This document shows, piece by piece, positions 34,098-42,894 of a stretch of 64,000 nt of DNA. A program made the position numbers and the translations under genes. The stretch's first letter is position 1. Each line of letters begins with the position of its first letter. The notes below the pieces were generated by a model. That model saw only the letters and a program-made list of their open reading frames with translations, did no database searches and was not told the origin of the DNA. The stretch covers positions 672,001 to 736,000 of the forward strand of contig NZ_CP091110.1 in NCBI RefSeq assembly GCF_021560175.1, read 5' to 3'. This DNA is from Neobacillus drentensis. Lineage in GTDB: Bacteria > Bacillota > Bacilli > Bacillales > Cytobacillaceae.

Positions 34098-34931
34098 ATG
34101 AAGAAAAAAATAAATATCAGAAAGATCATTATTACGATTACTTCCTTTATCGTAAGTATAGCCTTTTTGCTGCCATTTTTTTGGATGCTGTCGACTTCAT
34201 TTAAGATTGAAGCAGATGTATTTAAATTTCCAATTGAATGGATTCCCAAAAGGTGGCACGGTATCGAAAACTATCAAGAAGTTTGGTTAGGAAAATACCC
34301 TTTTGCCTTATATTATTGGAATTCTATTAAAATTACCGTGATTACAACACTTATTTCCGTAACCGTTTCCGCAATGGCTGCTTATGGGTTTTCAAAAGTG
34401 AACTTTCCAGCGGGGAAATTTCTTTTCATTATAGTGTTGACAACCTTTATGGTACCGCAACAATCCATCTTAGTACCCCAGTTTATTTTATATCGTTATT
34501 TGGGCCTTTTCGATAGTCATTTAGGATTAATCCTTTTGGGAAGCTTTAGCGTTTTAGGAACGTTTATGTTAAGACAATTTTTCATAGGAATTCATTCGGA
34601 TTATATCGATGCAGCTAAAATTGACGGGGCCGGTCATCTTCGGATTTTTTGGTCAATCGCCTTGCCTATCGTCCGCCCAGCCATCGCCACATATGCAATT
34701 TTACGTTTCATATGGACATGGAATGATTATCAGAATCCATTAATTTTCTTACGGACTGATGGATTATACACTATACAGTTAGCTATGCAAAAGTTTACTT
34801 CATTAAATGGAGAATTTTATTCATTAATCATGGCTGCTGCCGTATCATCAATCCTTCCTCTTATTATTGTCTTTATTATCGGTCAGAAGCAGGTAATTGA
34901 AGGTATCGCACTTGGCGGTGTTAAAGGTTAA
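34098..34931 (+). CDS. Sugar ABC transporter permease 2, unit A (UgpE/MalG-type)
   Basis: 277-residue CUT1 permease with the EAA motif DAAKIDGAGHLRIFWSIALP and the C-terminal GGVKG typical of this partner. ATG 34098 follows GAGGAGGG with 8-base spacing and is preferred to the ATG at 34071. It is separated from permease 1 by 30 bases. Confidence 0.92.
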   Translation: MKKKINIRKIIITITSFIVSIAFLLPFFWMLSTSFKIEADVFKFPIEWIPKRWHGIENYQEVWLGKYPFALYYWNSIKITVITTLISVTVSAMAAYGFSKVNFPAGKFLFIIVLTTFMVPQQSILVPQFILYRYLGLFDSHLGLILLGSFSVLGTFMLRQFFIGIHSDYIDAAKIDGAGHLRIFWSIALPIVRPAIATYAILRFIWTWNDYQNPLIFLRTDGLYTIQLAMQKFTSLNGEFYSLIMAAAVSSILPLIIVFIIGQKQVIEGIALGGVKG

Positions 34932-34982
34932 TTCGGTTTCACAGTTTCAAAATATAAATAAAAACTAGTAGGGGGTAAGAGA

Positions 34983-36347
34983 ATGAAAAAAGTTTTATTA
35001 TTGTTTTTAAGCCTTAGTTTAGTTGTAGGCATTCTGGCAGCCTGCAGCGGTCAGAAACAATCCTCCAGTTCAGGTGAAAAAGGGGAACAGGATCAAAAAT
35101 CGAAGGAACCAGTCACAATTAGGTTCTATACACACGGTACTGAAGATGGCTATGCTTGGAATAAGACAATCAGTGCTTTCGAAAAGAAATATCCAAATAT
35201 TAAAGTAGATGTGGTTCAATTAAGCGAAAAGCAGGATGGACAGGAAGCATTGAAAAAGATTGATTTAGCAGCAGCTTCTGGCGAAGAAATGGATGTCGTC
35301 ATGTTCACCAATACCCCTGAATATGCACAACGCGTGAATTTAGGAATGCTTGAGCCCCTTGATGACTTTATAAAAAAAGACGGCGGCTATAAAGTAGCAG
35401 ATGAATATAAACTTAACCCAATAGTTAATGGTAAATACTATGGCCTTCCAGGGAAGTATGTTTCATGGTTTGTCTTATTAAATAAAGATAAGTTGGATGC
35501 AGCTGGCCTTGAAGTGCCAAAGAGCTGGACATGGGATGAATATATGGAATATGCTAAAAAGCTAACAAAAGATGGAAAGTACGGAACCTATTTTCATGGT
35601 CCATGGCAGGGTGCGTGGGCAAACTATATCAATTTAAGAATGCAATCCGAAGAACAAGATGCTGGTTTCTTGAAAACAGATGGCAATTCAAATATGGATA
35701 GTCCTCTTTATAAGGAATCTTTAGCCATGCGCTTAAAAATGGAGAAGGAAGATAAATCAGCCGTTCCATATTCTTCCATGATATCTCAAAAAATGAATTA
35801 CCGTGATCAATTCTTTACACAGCAAGTAAGCATGATTGTAACGGGTACCTATATGATTGCAGAACTTGGAGGATCAGAGCGATTCCCTGCTGAGTTTAAT
35901 GTTGCCGTTGCTCCATTCCCGCAAAATAAAGTTAATGAAAAAGGGGCATACTCGCCAGCTGACGGGGATATCCTCGGCATTTCGGCTAACTCAAAACATA
36001 AAGAAGAAGCATATAAATTTATAAGATGGTATACAACAGAAGGACAAGTTGCTCAAGGAATTAATATCTCATCATGGAAAAAGACAACAGAAGATCAAAC
36101 AATCAAATTAATCAATGATACCATTGCAGGAGCTCAAAATCCTGAGAAGGTAGATAAAGATTCTTTAATCCACTCTGTTCAAACAACGATTACAGCAAAA
36201 GGTGGAAAACCTGTACCATATCAGAAGGAGATTGATTTGGCACTATCGACAGAGTTTGAAAAATTATTCTTAGGTAAACAAAGTCTTAATGAAACAGTCG
36301 CAAGCTCTAAGAAGGCCGTACAAGAGATTATCGCTAAAAATAAATAA
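34983..36347 (+). CDS. Sugar-binding lipoprotein, unit A
   Basis: 454-residue extracellular solute-binding protein (family 1). Signal peptide with lipobox LAAC, lipidated Cys21, followed by a Ser/Gln/Lys-rich linker. The mature protein begins with the CUT1 pattern VTIRFYTHGTEDG and contains aromatic residues typical of an oligosaccharide cleft (YYGLPGKYVSWFVLLNKDKL, here given as YYGLPGKY and WFVLLNKDKL). It delivers the sugar to the two permeases upstream. The specificity is unknown; a glucan or xyloglucan oligosaccharide is suggested by context. Confidence 0.92.
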   Translation: MKKVLLLFLSLSLVVGILAACSGQKQSSSSGEKGEQDQKSKEPVTIRFYTHGTEDGYAWNKTISAFEKKYPNIKVDVVQLSEKQDGQEALKKIDLAAASGEEMDVVMFTNTPEYAQRVNLGMLEPLDDFIKKDGGYKVADEYKLNPIVNGKYYGLPGKYVSWFVLLNKDKLDAAGLEVPKSWTWDEYMEYAKKLTKDGKYGTYFHGPWQGAWANYINLRMQSEEQDAGFLKTDGNSNMDSPLYKESLAMRLKMEKEDKSAVPYSSMISQKMNYRDQFFTQQVSMIVTGTYMIAELGGSERFPAEFNVAVAPFPQNKVNEKGAYSPADGDILGISANSKHKEEAYKFIRWYTTEGQVAQGINISSWKKTTEDQTIKLINDTIAGAQNPEKVDKDSLIHSVQTTITAKGGKPVPYQKEIDLALSTEFEKLFLGKQSLNETVASSKKAVQEIIAKNK

Positions 36348-36356
36348 ATAGAAAAT

Positions 36357-36407
36357 CTCAACTTTCTTACATGCAGATATTAGTATTTTATCACTTTGAA
36401 AGTTGAG
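36357..36407 (+). terminator. Hairpin between binding-protein gene and YesM, unit A
   Basis: CTCAACTTTC (36357-36366) pairs with GAAAGTTGAG (36398-36407); no strong T-run. It may lower read-through or protect the abundant binding-protein mRNA. Confidence 0.5.
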
Positions 36408-36474
36408 TATATAATAAAGACAGGGGCGATGCCGCTTTTTCAGCCCCAATCATTCCTTACGAGGAGGTTGGTGG

Positions 36475-38283
36475 ATGAAAACGCATATGAAACGAATGGC
36501 ATCGTTCCTGTCTTTTCGTGATAAAGTGCTGATTATAGCGATTACATGCTTAATCCTGCCTGCGATTATTACGTTTACAATCTATAACTATTTAACAAAA
36601 GACGCTGTAAAAGAACAGGCTAATATCAGTGCTCAAAATGAGTTGAAATTAACAGATGAATACTTAAAAAAAGTATTCGAAGATATGCTGTATACACTTA
36701 ACTTTATTCAGCTTGATACAGAGTTTAATGCCATCTTAAAAGATTCAATCAATAATAATATGAAACATGATGTGGCTGCCGATTATGAAAAGTTCATTAA
36801 TGATCAGAAAATCCAACAAACATTGGATACGATTACATTAAAAGATCAAGAAGTATATATAACCATCTTGCTTAATCATGAAAAGTATTACACGAACTAC
36901 TCCTTTCGTGAATTTAATCCGCTCGACATAAAAAAAGAATCATGGTTTATTATTTTAAATAGACTGAAAGGTTATCGTTCCATTTGGATTGCGCCCCAGC
37001 CGACTATGATTGTATCGGAGAGGAAAAATAATTCCTTTCAACTATCTGTTGCAAGACCATTAAGGGATAGTAATTCAGGTGTCTATGGGTATGCCATGGT
37101 AACCATAATGGGAAATAGAATTAACGAAATATTAAGCAGTGAAAATGCAGATCATAATATGCTGCTGCTAAATGAACAAAATCAGCTCATTGCAAAGAAT
37201 CAGCCATTTCATTTGAATTTGTCTAAGCAATTGAATGAAATAGCGGAGAACTCTTCAAAAGATGTAATGACGATAGAGGGAAAAGAGTATTTAATCAATA
37301 CTCGTGAACTATCGATTACGGGTTGGAAATTAATCTCGCTTATCCCTTATGATCATGCGATCTCAAAAATTAATTCAATATTCAAACGAGTATTTCTTTT
37401 TCAATCTCTTTTTTTTATTGCATTTTTACTGTTACTTATATACCTTTTAAGCAGATTATTGAATCGTTTGGTTGAGTTACGAAATGTAGCGAAAAAAGTC
37501 CAAAAAGGTGATTTGTCCATACGATCAATCGTAAAGGGGCATGATGAAATAGCAACGCTCTCTTCCTCATTTAATCAAATGCTGGATAAGGTAAATGAAG
37601 TAATTGAGGAGAATACGCTGACACAGTCAAGAAAGCGGGAAGCGGAATTAGCCATGTTACAGGCTCAAATCAATCCACATTTTTTATTTAATGTTTTAAA
37701 TTCTATTAGAATGAAAGTTTTATTAAAACGTGACCCTGAAAGTGCGGAAATGATTAGTTCCTTATCAAAACTTTTAAGAATGACGTTTGATAAACATAAG
37801 GAAATGATTACTTTTCAAGATGAACTAGAGATTAATAAAGATTATATTCGCATAATGAATATGCGCCAAAGAAACCAAATCGAATTAAGAATGGCTGTTT
37901 CGGTTGAAACCTATCCTATCAAAGTTCCCCGATTAATCCTCCAGCCTATCATTGAAAATGCCATTATTCATGGATTAAGTGACCGTGAGGGGTTTATTTT
38001 AATAAAAGGGAATTATCTAAATGGTGTATTGATGGTTGAGGTTGATGATAATGGTGCAGGTATGAAGATGGAGCAGCTTTCCGCCATTAGAGAAACTCTC
38101 AATAAATCAGTTCCTGACACATCTACGTTAAGTGATTCTGGAAAGGGCTTTTCGAGTATTGGGTTAACAAATGTAAACGAAAGAATGAAATTAACATTTG
38201 GTGAAGCCTTTACCATGCATGTGGATAGTGAATTGGATAAGGGAACCAAAGTAACCATGTATATCCCAATTAGAGAGGAGTAG
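36475..38283 (+). CDS. Sensor histidine kinase, YesM type, unit A
   Basis: 602-residue membrane kinase. TM1 (about 20-40) and TM2 (about 305-325) flank a large extracellular sensor domain, followed by HAMP, a His_kinase (PF06580-type) domain with His402 in INPHFLFNVLNSIRM, and an ATPase domain with IIENAIIHG and DDNGAGM. It likely senses a sugar or the loaded binding protein and phosphorylates the response regulator that follows 4 bases later. The ribosome site is GAGGAGG. Confidence 0.93.
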   Translation: MKTHMKRMASFLSFRDKVLIIAITCLILPAIITFTIYNYLTKDAVKEQANISAQNELKLTDEYLKKVFEDMLYTLNFIQLDTEFNAILKDSINNNMKHDVAADYEKFINDQKIQQTLDTITLKDQEVYITILLNHEKYYTNYSFREFNPLDIKKESWFIILNRLKGYRSIWIAPQPTMIVSERKNNSFQLSVARPLRDSNSGVYGYAMVTIMGNRINEILSSENADHNMLLLNEQNQLIAKNQPFHLNLSKQLNEIAENSSKDVMTIEGKEYLINTRELSITGWKLISLIPYDHAISKINSIFKRVFLFQSLFFIAFLLLLIYLLSRLLNRLVELRNVAKKVQKGDLSIRSIVKGHDEIATLSSSFNQMLDKVNEVIEENTLTQSRKREAELAMLQAQINPHFLFNVLNSIRMKVLLKRDPESAEMISSLSKLLRMTFDKHKEMITFQDELEINKDYIRIMNMRQRNQIELRMAVSVETYPIKVPRLILQPIIENAIIHGLSDREGFILIKGNYLNGVLMVEVDDNGAGMKMEQLSAIRETLNKSVPDTSTLSDSGKGFSSIGLTNVNERMKLTFGEAFTMHVDSELDKGTKVTMYIPIREE

Positions 38284-38287
38284 AATC

Positions 38288-39550
38288 ATGTATAAGGTGA
38301 TGTTAGTAGATGATGATTATCCTGTACTGGAATTCCTTTCAGATATGATTAATTGGGCAGAACTTGGGCTGATATTACAAAGTATCCATGTAAATGGATT
38401 GAGTGCTTTACATGAAGCCGAAGAAGATATGCCGGATATCCTCATAACAGATATTGGTATGCCGAAGTTAAATGGGATTGAACTTACAAAAATATTAAAG
38501 GAAAAAAATCCTTCATTACTAGTGACGATTCTTTCGTGCCATAATGAATTTAAATTTGCTCATCAGGCACTTAAATTAAATGTCCAGGAATATATTCTAA
38601 AAGATACATTGGATATAGAAGAAATTATTGTTTTGCTGCGCAAGTGTGTTCAACTCCTTGATAAAGAAAATAACAGTAAAAAGAAGCAGTTACAAATGAA
38701 AAGAACCATTGAGCAAAATAAAGGATTAATGAAAGAAAGATTTATAAATAAAACAGTTTATCAACCCATCCACAGCGTGGAAGTATGGCAGGAAGAAGCT
38801 CAATTGCTAGGGTGGGAGCCCAATCAAACGTATATGATTATCAAATGTACAATAAATAATTACCACCCTGTCCTACATTATTTTCAATCAGTTGCATTAA
38901 TTAATTATTTTGTTCATTCTGTTATAACTGAGATAATCGAACAAGAAGCGGCAGATGCAGTTTATGGCCATTTTGAAAAAGAGATTTCCTTTCTATTTGT
39001 TCCGCTAAGATCAGCTCCGGAAAAGGACATGCTAAAAACAAAGAGGTTGATGGAAAAGATAAAGATTACCTTTCAGGACACATTTGATATAGCGCTTTCA
39101 TTTGTGATAGGAGGTCCTGCTGCAAACCCCTTAGATATAAAAATCCAAATGGGGAAACTGATTGAGCTAAATATTTCAAAAATCAGTTCTAATGCTGAAA
39201 TTGAAAATGCCTGTAAATATATTTTTGAAAATTTGCATCGAAGAATAACGTTAGAGGAAGTAGCAAATTATCTGCATCTTAATTCCAGTTATTTTAGCAG
39301 GTTGTTTAAAAAAGAAGTGGGCGAAAATTTTGTTAAATATGTTGTTAAACAAAAAATGAATCGTGCAAAGGATTTATTAGACCAAACTAACTATTCCATT
39401 CTTGAAATTAGTGATATGTTAGGTTATGAGAATCAGAGTTATTTTAATAAAACCTTTAAAGGCAGCGAAGGGATTTCTCCGATTGAATATAGGGGTCTCA
39501 CCAACAAAACGCGAATTTTCAACGGTAAGGAAGCTGAATACAAAAGGTAG
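38288..39550 (+). CDS. AraC-family response regulator, YesN type, unit A
   Basis: 420 residues. Receiver domain with VDDDYPV and the phosphorylated Asp55 in LITDIGMPK, a middle linker, and two C-terminal AraC helix-turn-helix motifs (ITLEEVANYLHLNSSYFSRLF and YSILEISDMLGYENQSYFNK; about residues 318-410). It should activate the transporter genes and the GH3 gene of unit A (inference). Confidence 0.93.
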   Translation: MYKVMLVDDDYPVLEFLSDMINWAELGLILQSIHVNGLSALHEAEEDMPDILITDIGMPKLNGIELTKILKEKNPSLLVTILSCHNEFKFAHQALKLNVQEYILKDTLDIEEIIVLLRKCVQLLDKENNSKKKQLQMKRTIEQNKGLMKERFINKTVYQPIHSVEVWQEEAQLLGWEPNQTYMIIKCTINNYHPVLHYFQSVALINYFVHSVITEIIEQEAADAVYGHFEKEISFLFVPLRSAPEKDMLKTKRLMEKIKITFQDTFDIALSFVIGGPAANPLDIKIQMGKLIELNISKISSNAEIENACKYIFENLHRRITLEEVANYLHLNSSYFSRLFKKEVGENFVKYVVKQKMNRAKDLLDQTNYSILEISDMLGYENQSYFNKTFKGSEGISPIEYRGLTNKTRIFNGKEAEYKR

Positions 39551-39574
39551 TGGGTTTAGAAAAATGAAAAGAAG

Positions 39575-39613
39575 AAGGTGTCCCAAAAGTATAACTTTTA
39601 GGGCACTTTTTTT
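39575..39613 (+). terminator. Terminator of the unit A YesM/YesN operon
   Basis: GTGTCCCAAAAG pairs with CTTTTAGGGCAC (one mismatch) and is followed by nine T residues. Confidence 0.88.
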
Positions 39614-39662
39614 TTATCACTAATTTTTACATGATTAATCGTTTAATTTTATATGTTTTTAA

Positions 39663-39676
39663 TGTAAGCGATTTCT
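39663..39676 (+). promoter_or_regulatory. Candidate cre (CcpA) site upstream of the permuted GH3 gene
   Basis: TGTAAGCGATTTCT differs from the cre consensus at one position. It lies about 135 bases before the gene, near where a promoter is expected. Glucose repression of this glycosidase is likely. Confidence 0.5.
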
Positions 39677-39809
39677 GATAGGGTGTAAAAGAAGGTATCC
39701 TACCGAAATTAATTGGTAGTAAGATCATTAACTATCTCAAGAAGGGTTTATCAATCCTGAATCTAATATGGATAACTTCATCTAATACATAAAAAACGGA
39801 GGGGAGAAA

Positions 39810-42593
39810 GTGAGCACACAAACTATTGGTGTTCCTTTAAAAGGTTTTGCTGAGTTTAGCAGGAAAGCTGCCGCTGAAGGAGCAGTTTTATTAAAAAATG
39901 ATCGGCAGACTCTTCCAATAAAAAAAGGCGAAACGGTTTCTATTTTTGGCAGAACGCAAATCAACTATTACAGAAGCGGCACTGGTTCAGGTGGAAGTGT
40001 AAATGTTAACTATACTACTAATCTGTTAGATAGTCTTAGAAGCAAGAAACAGATCAATGTAAATGAAGATTTGGCAGCTATTTATGAAAAATGGATAGAA
40101 GATAACCCATTTGATAACGGCGGAGGCGGCTGGGCAGCCGAGCCATGGCATCAACAGGAGATGCCATTAACAGATGAGATTGCTCTAGAAGCAAGAAACC
40201 AATCCGATAAGGCGATTATTGTGATTGGAAGGACAGCCGGAGAGGATCAGGATAATGCAGCCGAACCTGGCAGCTACTTATTGACAGATGATGAAAAAGC
40301 AATGATTAAGCTTGCCGCCACATACTTTGAACAGACAATAGTTGTCCTTAATGTATCCAACATTATTGATATGAGCTGGATCAATGAATGTTACCAAAAT
40401 TCGATTACCGGTTTGATTTACACATGGCATGGAGGTATGGAGGGAGGAAATGCTGCCGCCGATATTATCGTTGGTGACGTGACCCCAAGCGGTAAATTAA
40501 CCGATACAATTGCTTATTCGATTGATGACTATCCATCTTCAAGGAACCACGGAAGTGAGCATGGAAACTATTATCAGGAAGATATTTATGTAGGATATCG
40601 CTATTTTGAAACTTTCTGCCCCCAAAAGGTTCAATATGAATTTGGGTATGGTTTGTCCTATACCAATTTTAAAATAGAGCCGAAAGAAACAAAAATTGTT
40701 ACGAAAAATAGAGAAAAATATTTTGAAATAGAAGTGAAAGTGACAAATGCAGGAGCAATATACCCAGGAAAAGAAGTGATTCAGGTTTATTATGAAGCGC
40801 CGCAGGGCGAATTAGGGAAACCTGCTAGAGTTTTAGGAGCATTTGCGAAAACGAATTTGCTGCAACCGGGTGAAACAGAAACTTTGATCATTGAATTTCC
40901 TGTTAGCCGTATGGCCTCCTACGATGATGGCGGGGTAACAAGTCACCGCTCTGCCTTTGTATTAGAACCGGGGCTATACAATATTTATGTAGGAAACAGT
41001 GTGCGTAATGCCATAAAAATCGGAGTGGACGGAAAAACCGGTTATCTGGTAGAAAGCCTTAAAATTATCGATCAATTGGAAGAGGCATTGGCTCCAACGG
41101 AAGATTTTACAAGGATGAGACCAGGCCTTCGAAATGAAGATGGAACCTATGAATTAACGTTTGTTCCCGTGCCTAAACAAACGATTTCCCTAGTAAAACG
41201 CATTGAAAAGAATCTTCCGGCAGCCATTGAGCAGAAGGGTGATTGTGGTTTTACCTTAAAGGATGTATATGATGGGAAAGTAAGTATGGAAACCTTTATT
41301 TCCCAGTTAACGAACGAAGACTTGGCTGCCATTATTCGCGGTGAAGGAATGGGCAGCCCGCTTGTTACTCCAGGAACGGCTTCAGCTTTTGGGGGTGTAA
41401 GTGATCATTTGTTTAAGCTGGGAATTCCGATTGGCTGTACAGCAGATGGCCCATCAGGTATTCGGATGGACAGCGGGCATAAGGCTACGCAGGTTCCAAT
41501 TGGTACATTGCTTGCTGCCACCTGGGATATCAAACTAATTGAAGACCTTTATGAACTCGAAGGGCAAGAACTTGTAAGCAACCACATCGATATGCTGCTC
41601 GGACCGGGAATGAATATCCGGCGCAGTCCATTAAATGGCCGTAACTTTGAATACTTTTCAGAAGATCCGCTGATTACAGGTGCTTTTGCTATCGCAACAG
41701 TACGTGGGATCAAAAGAGGCGGCTCCAATGCAACCCTGAAACATTTTGCCTGCAACAGTCAGGAAAGAGAACGACATAACGTGAATGCGATCGTCTCGGA
41801 ACGGGCTCTTCGAGAGATTTATTTAAAAGGTTTTGAAATGGCCGTGAAAGTGGGAAGCGCCCAAGGGATTATGACCTCTTATAATCCTATCAATGGGCAT
41901 TGGTCCGCATCGAACTATGATTTAACAACCACTGTCCTCCGCAAGGAATGGGGCTTTAACGGAATTGTTATGACCGATTGGTGGGCCAAAATGAATGATT
42001 GTATAAATGGGGGACCTTCAGATACGAAAAATACCGGCTTTATGGTTAGGGCCCAAAACGATTTATATATGGTAGTTCCAAATTATGGGGCAGAAATGAA
42101 TGCTTCAGGCGACAATACGCTGGAATCTTTAAAAAATGGTTCACTAACCCTTGGGGAGCTGCAACGCAATGCGATGAATATTTGCCGATTCTTAATGGAG
42201 GCACCGGTATTCTTCAGAAAACAACAGAGTGGGGAAGAAGTTATTCAGTTTAAAGCCAATTCTGATCTTAGCCCGGAGAAAGCTCATCGTTTGTCACAGG
42301 ATGGGAAAGTGTATCCTGGTGTGGAAGCATCAGCCTTGATAGATGTAGAGAAAGCCGGCATGTATCGTATTTTTGTTAAGACTAAGTCGGAGAATAAACA
42401 ATTATCTCAGAATGCTTGCAATGTAACGTTAAATGATCAATTCCTGACAACCATTCAAACGAATGGAACAGATGGAAAATGGGTGACTCAAAGGCTGGTA
42501 AAAATTGAGCTGGAAGAAGGATTATACAAGTTAAAACTCGATTTTATCAAGCCGGGACTGCAGGTTGAGTGGATCGAATTTAAGCAAATTTAA
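39810..42593 (+). CDS. GH3 beta-glycosidase with permuted domain order and C-terminal CBM-like domain
   Basis: 927 residues with no signal peptide, so probably cytoplasmic. The order is reversed: the alpha/beta sandwich comes first (ARKAAAEGAVLLKNDRQTLP region, to about 230), then a fibronectin-like domain (about 280-400), then the TIM barrel (about 520-800) with CTADGPSGIRM, GPGMNIRRSPLNGRNFEYFS and the nucleophile Asp723 in GIVMTDWWA. Permuted GH3 enzymes are known from gut Firmicutes and act on cello- or xylo-type substrates. The last 110 residues (YPGVEASALIDVEKAGMY) resemble a CBM6-type jelly roll. GTG start with GGAGGGGAG before it. Confidence 0.88.
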   Translation: MSTQTIGVPLKGFAEFSRKAAAEGAVLLKNDRQTLPIKKGETVSIFGRTQINYYRSGTGSGGSVNVNYTTNLLDSLRSKKQINVNEDLAAIYEKWIEDNPFDNGGGGWAAEPWHQQEMPLTDEIALEARNQSDKAIIVIGRTAGEDQDNAAEPGSYLLTDDEKAMIKLAATYFEQTIVVLNVSNIIDMSWINECYQNSITGLIYTWHGGMEGGNAAADIIVGDVTPSGKLTDTIAYSIDDYPSSRNHGSEHGNYYQEDIYVGYRYFETFCPQKVQYEFGYGLSYTNFKIEPKETKIVTKNREKYFEIEVKVTNAGAIYPGKEVIQVYYEAPQGELGKPARVLGAFAKTNLLQPGETETLIIEFPVSRMASYDDGGVTSHRSAFVLEPGLYNIYVGNSVRNAIKIGVDGKTGYLVESLKIIDQLEEALAPTEDFTRMRPGLRNEDGTYELTFVPVPKQTISLVKRIEKNLPAAIEQKGDCGFTLKDVYDGKVSMETFISQLTNEDLAAIIRGEGMGSPLVTPGTASAFGGVSDHLFKLGIPIGCTADGPSGIRMDSGHKATQVPIGTLLAATWDIKLIEDLYELEGQELVSNHIDMLLGPGMNIRRSPLNGRNFEYFSEDPLITGAFAIATVRGIKRGGSNATLKHFACNSQERERHNVNAIVSERALREIYLKGFEMAVKVGSAQGIMTSYNPINGHWSASNYDLTTTVLRKEWGFNGIVMTDWWAKMNDCINGGPSDTKNTGFMVRAQNDLYMVVPNYGAEMNASGDNTLESLKNGSLTLGELQRNAMNICRFLMEAPVFFRKQQSGEEVIQFKANSDLSPEKAHRLSQDGKVYPGVEASALIDVEKAGMYRIFVKTKSENKQLSQNACNVTLNDQFLTTIQTNGTDGKWVTQRLVKIELEEGLYKLKLDFIKPGLQVEWIEFKQI

Positions 42594-42666
42594 AGACGAA
42601 TTATAAAAATATTTTACTCAGGGAATAGTTCGTAAGAAAAGTCCCTATACTTTTTTTGATAGGCTT

Positions 42667-42720
42667 CCCCTAAGCAGACAGATAAAGTAAAAAATCTGTT
42701 TAGCCTTAGGGGTGCTTTTC
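42667..42720 (+). terminator. Terminator after the permuted GH3 gene
   Basis: CCCCTAAG (42667-42674) pairs with CTTAGGGG (42706-42713), with an inner CAGA/TCTG stem, then GCTTTT. Confidence 0.8.
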
Positions 42721-42894
42721 ATGGCGGATAAATTGGTTATGGCCCTCAAATTAAAAAAATTGTCGGAATTTTGGATATAAACACTTTAGTTTGTATTATA
42801 ATTGTTTTAAAGTCTTAATTTTAGTAATAAGGAAGACTAAGTATTTGTGTTTTCTGGAGAGCAAGATTAAAAAAAAGTTATTGGACTGGTAAGG

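Noticed and set aside
42721..42780. 19-codon open frame starting ATGGCGGATAAA
   Set aside because: It starts on the end of a terminator and has only a weak G-rich match as ribosome site. No family recognised; too short to support.
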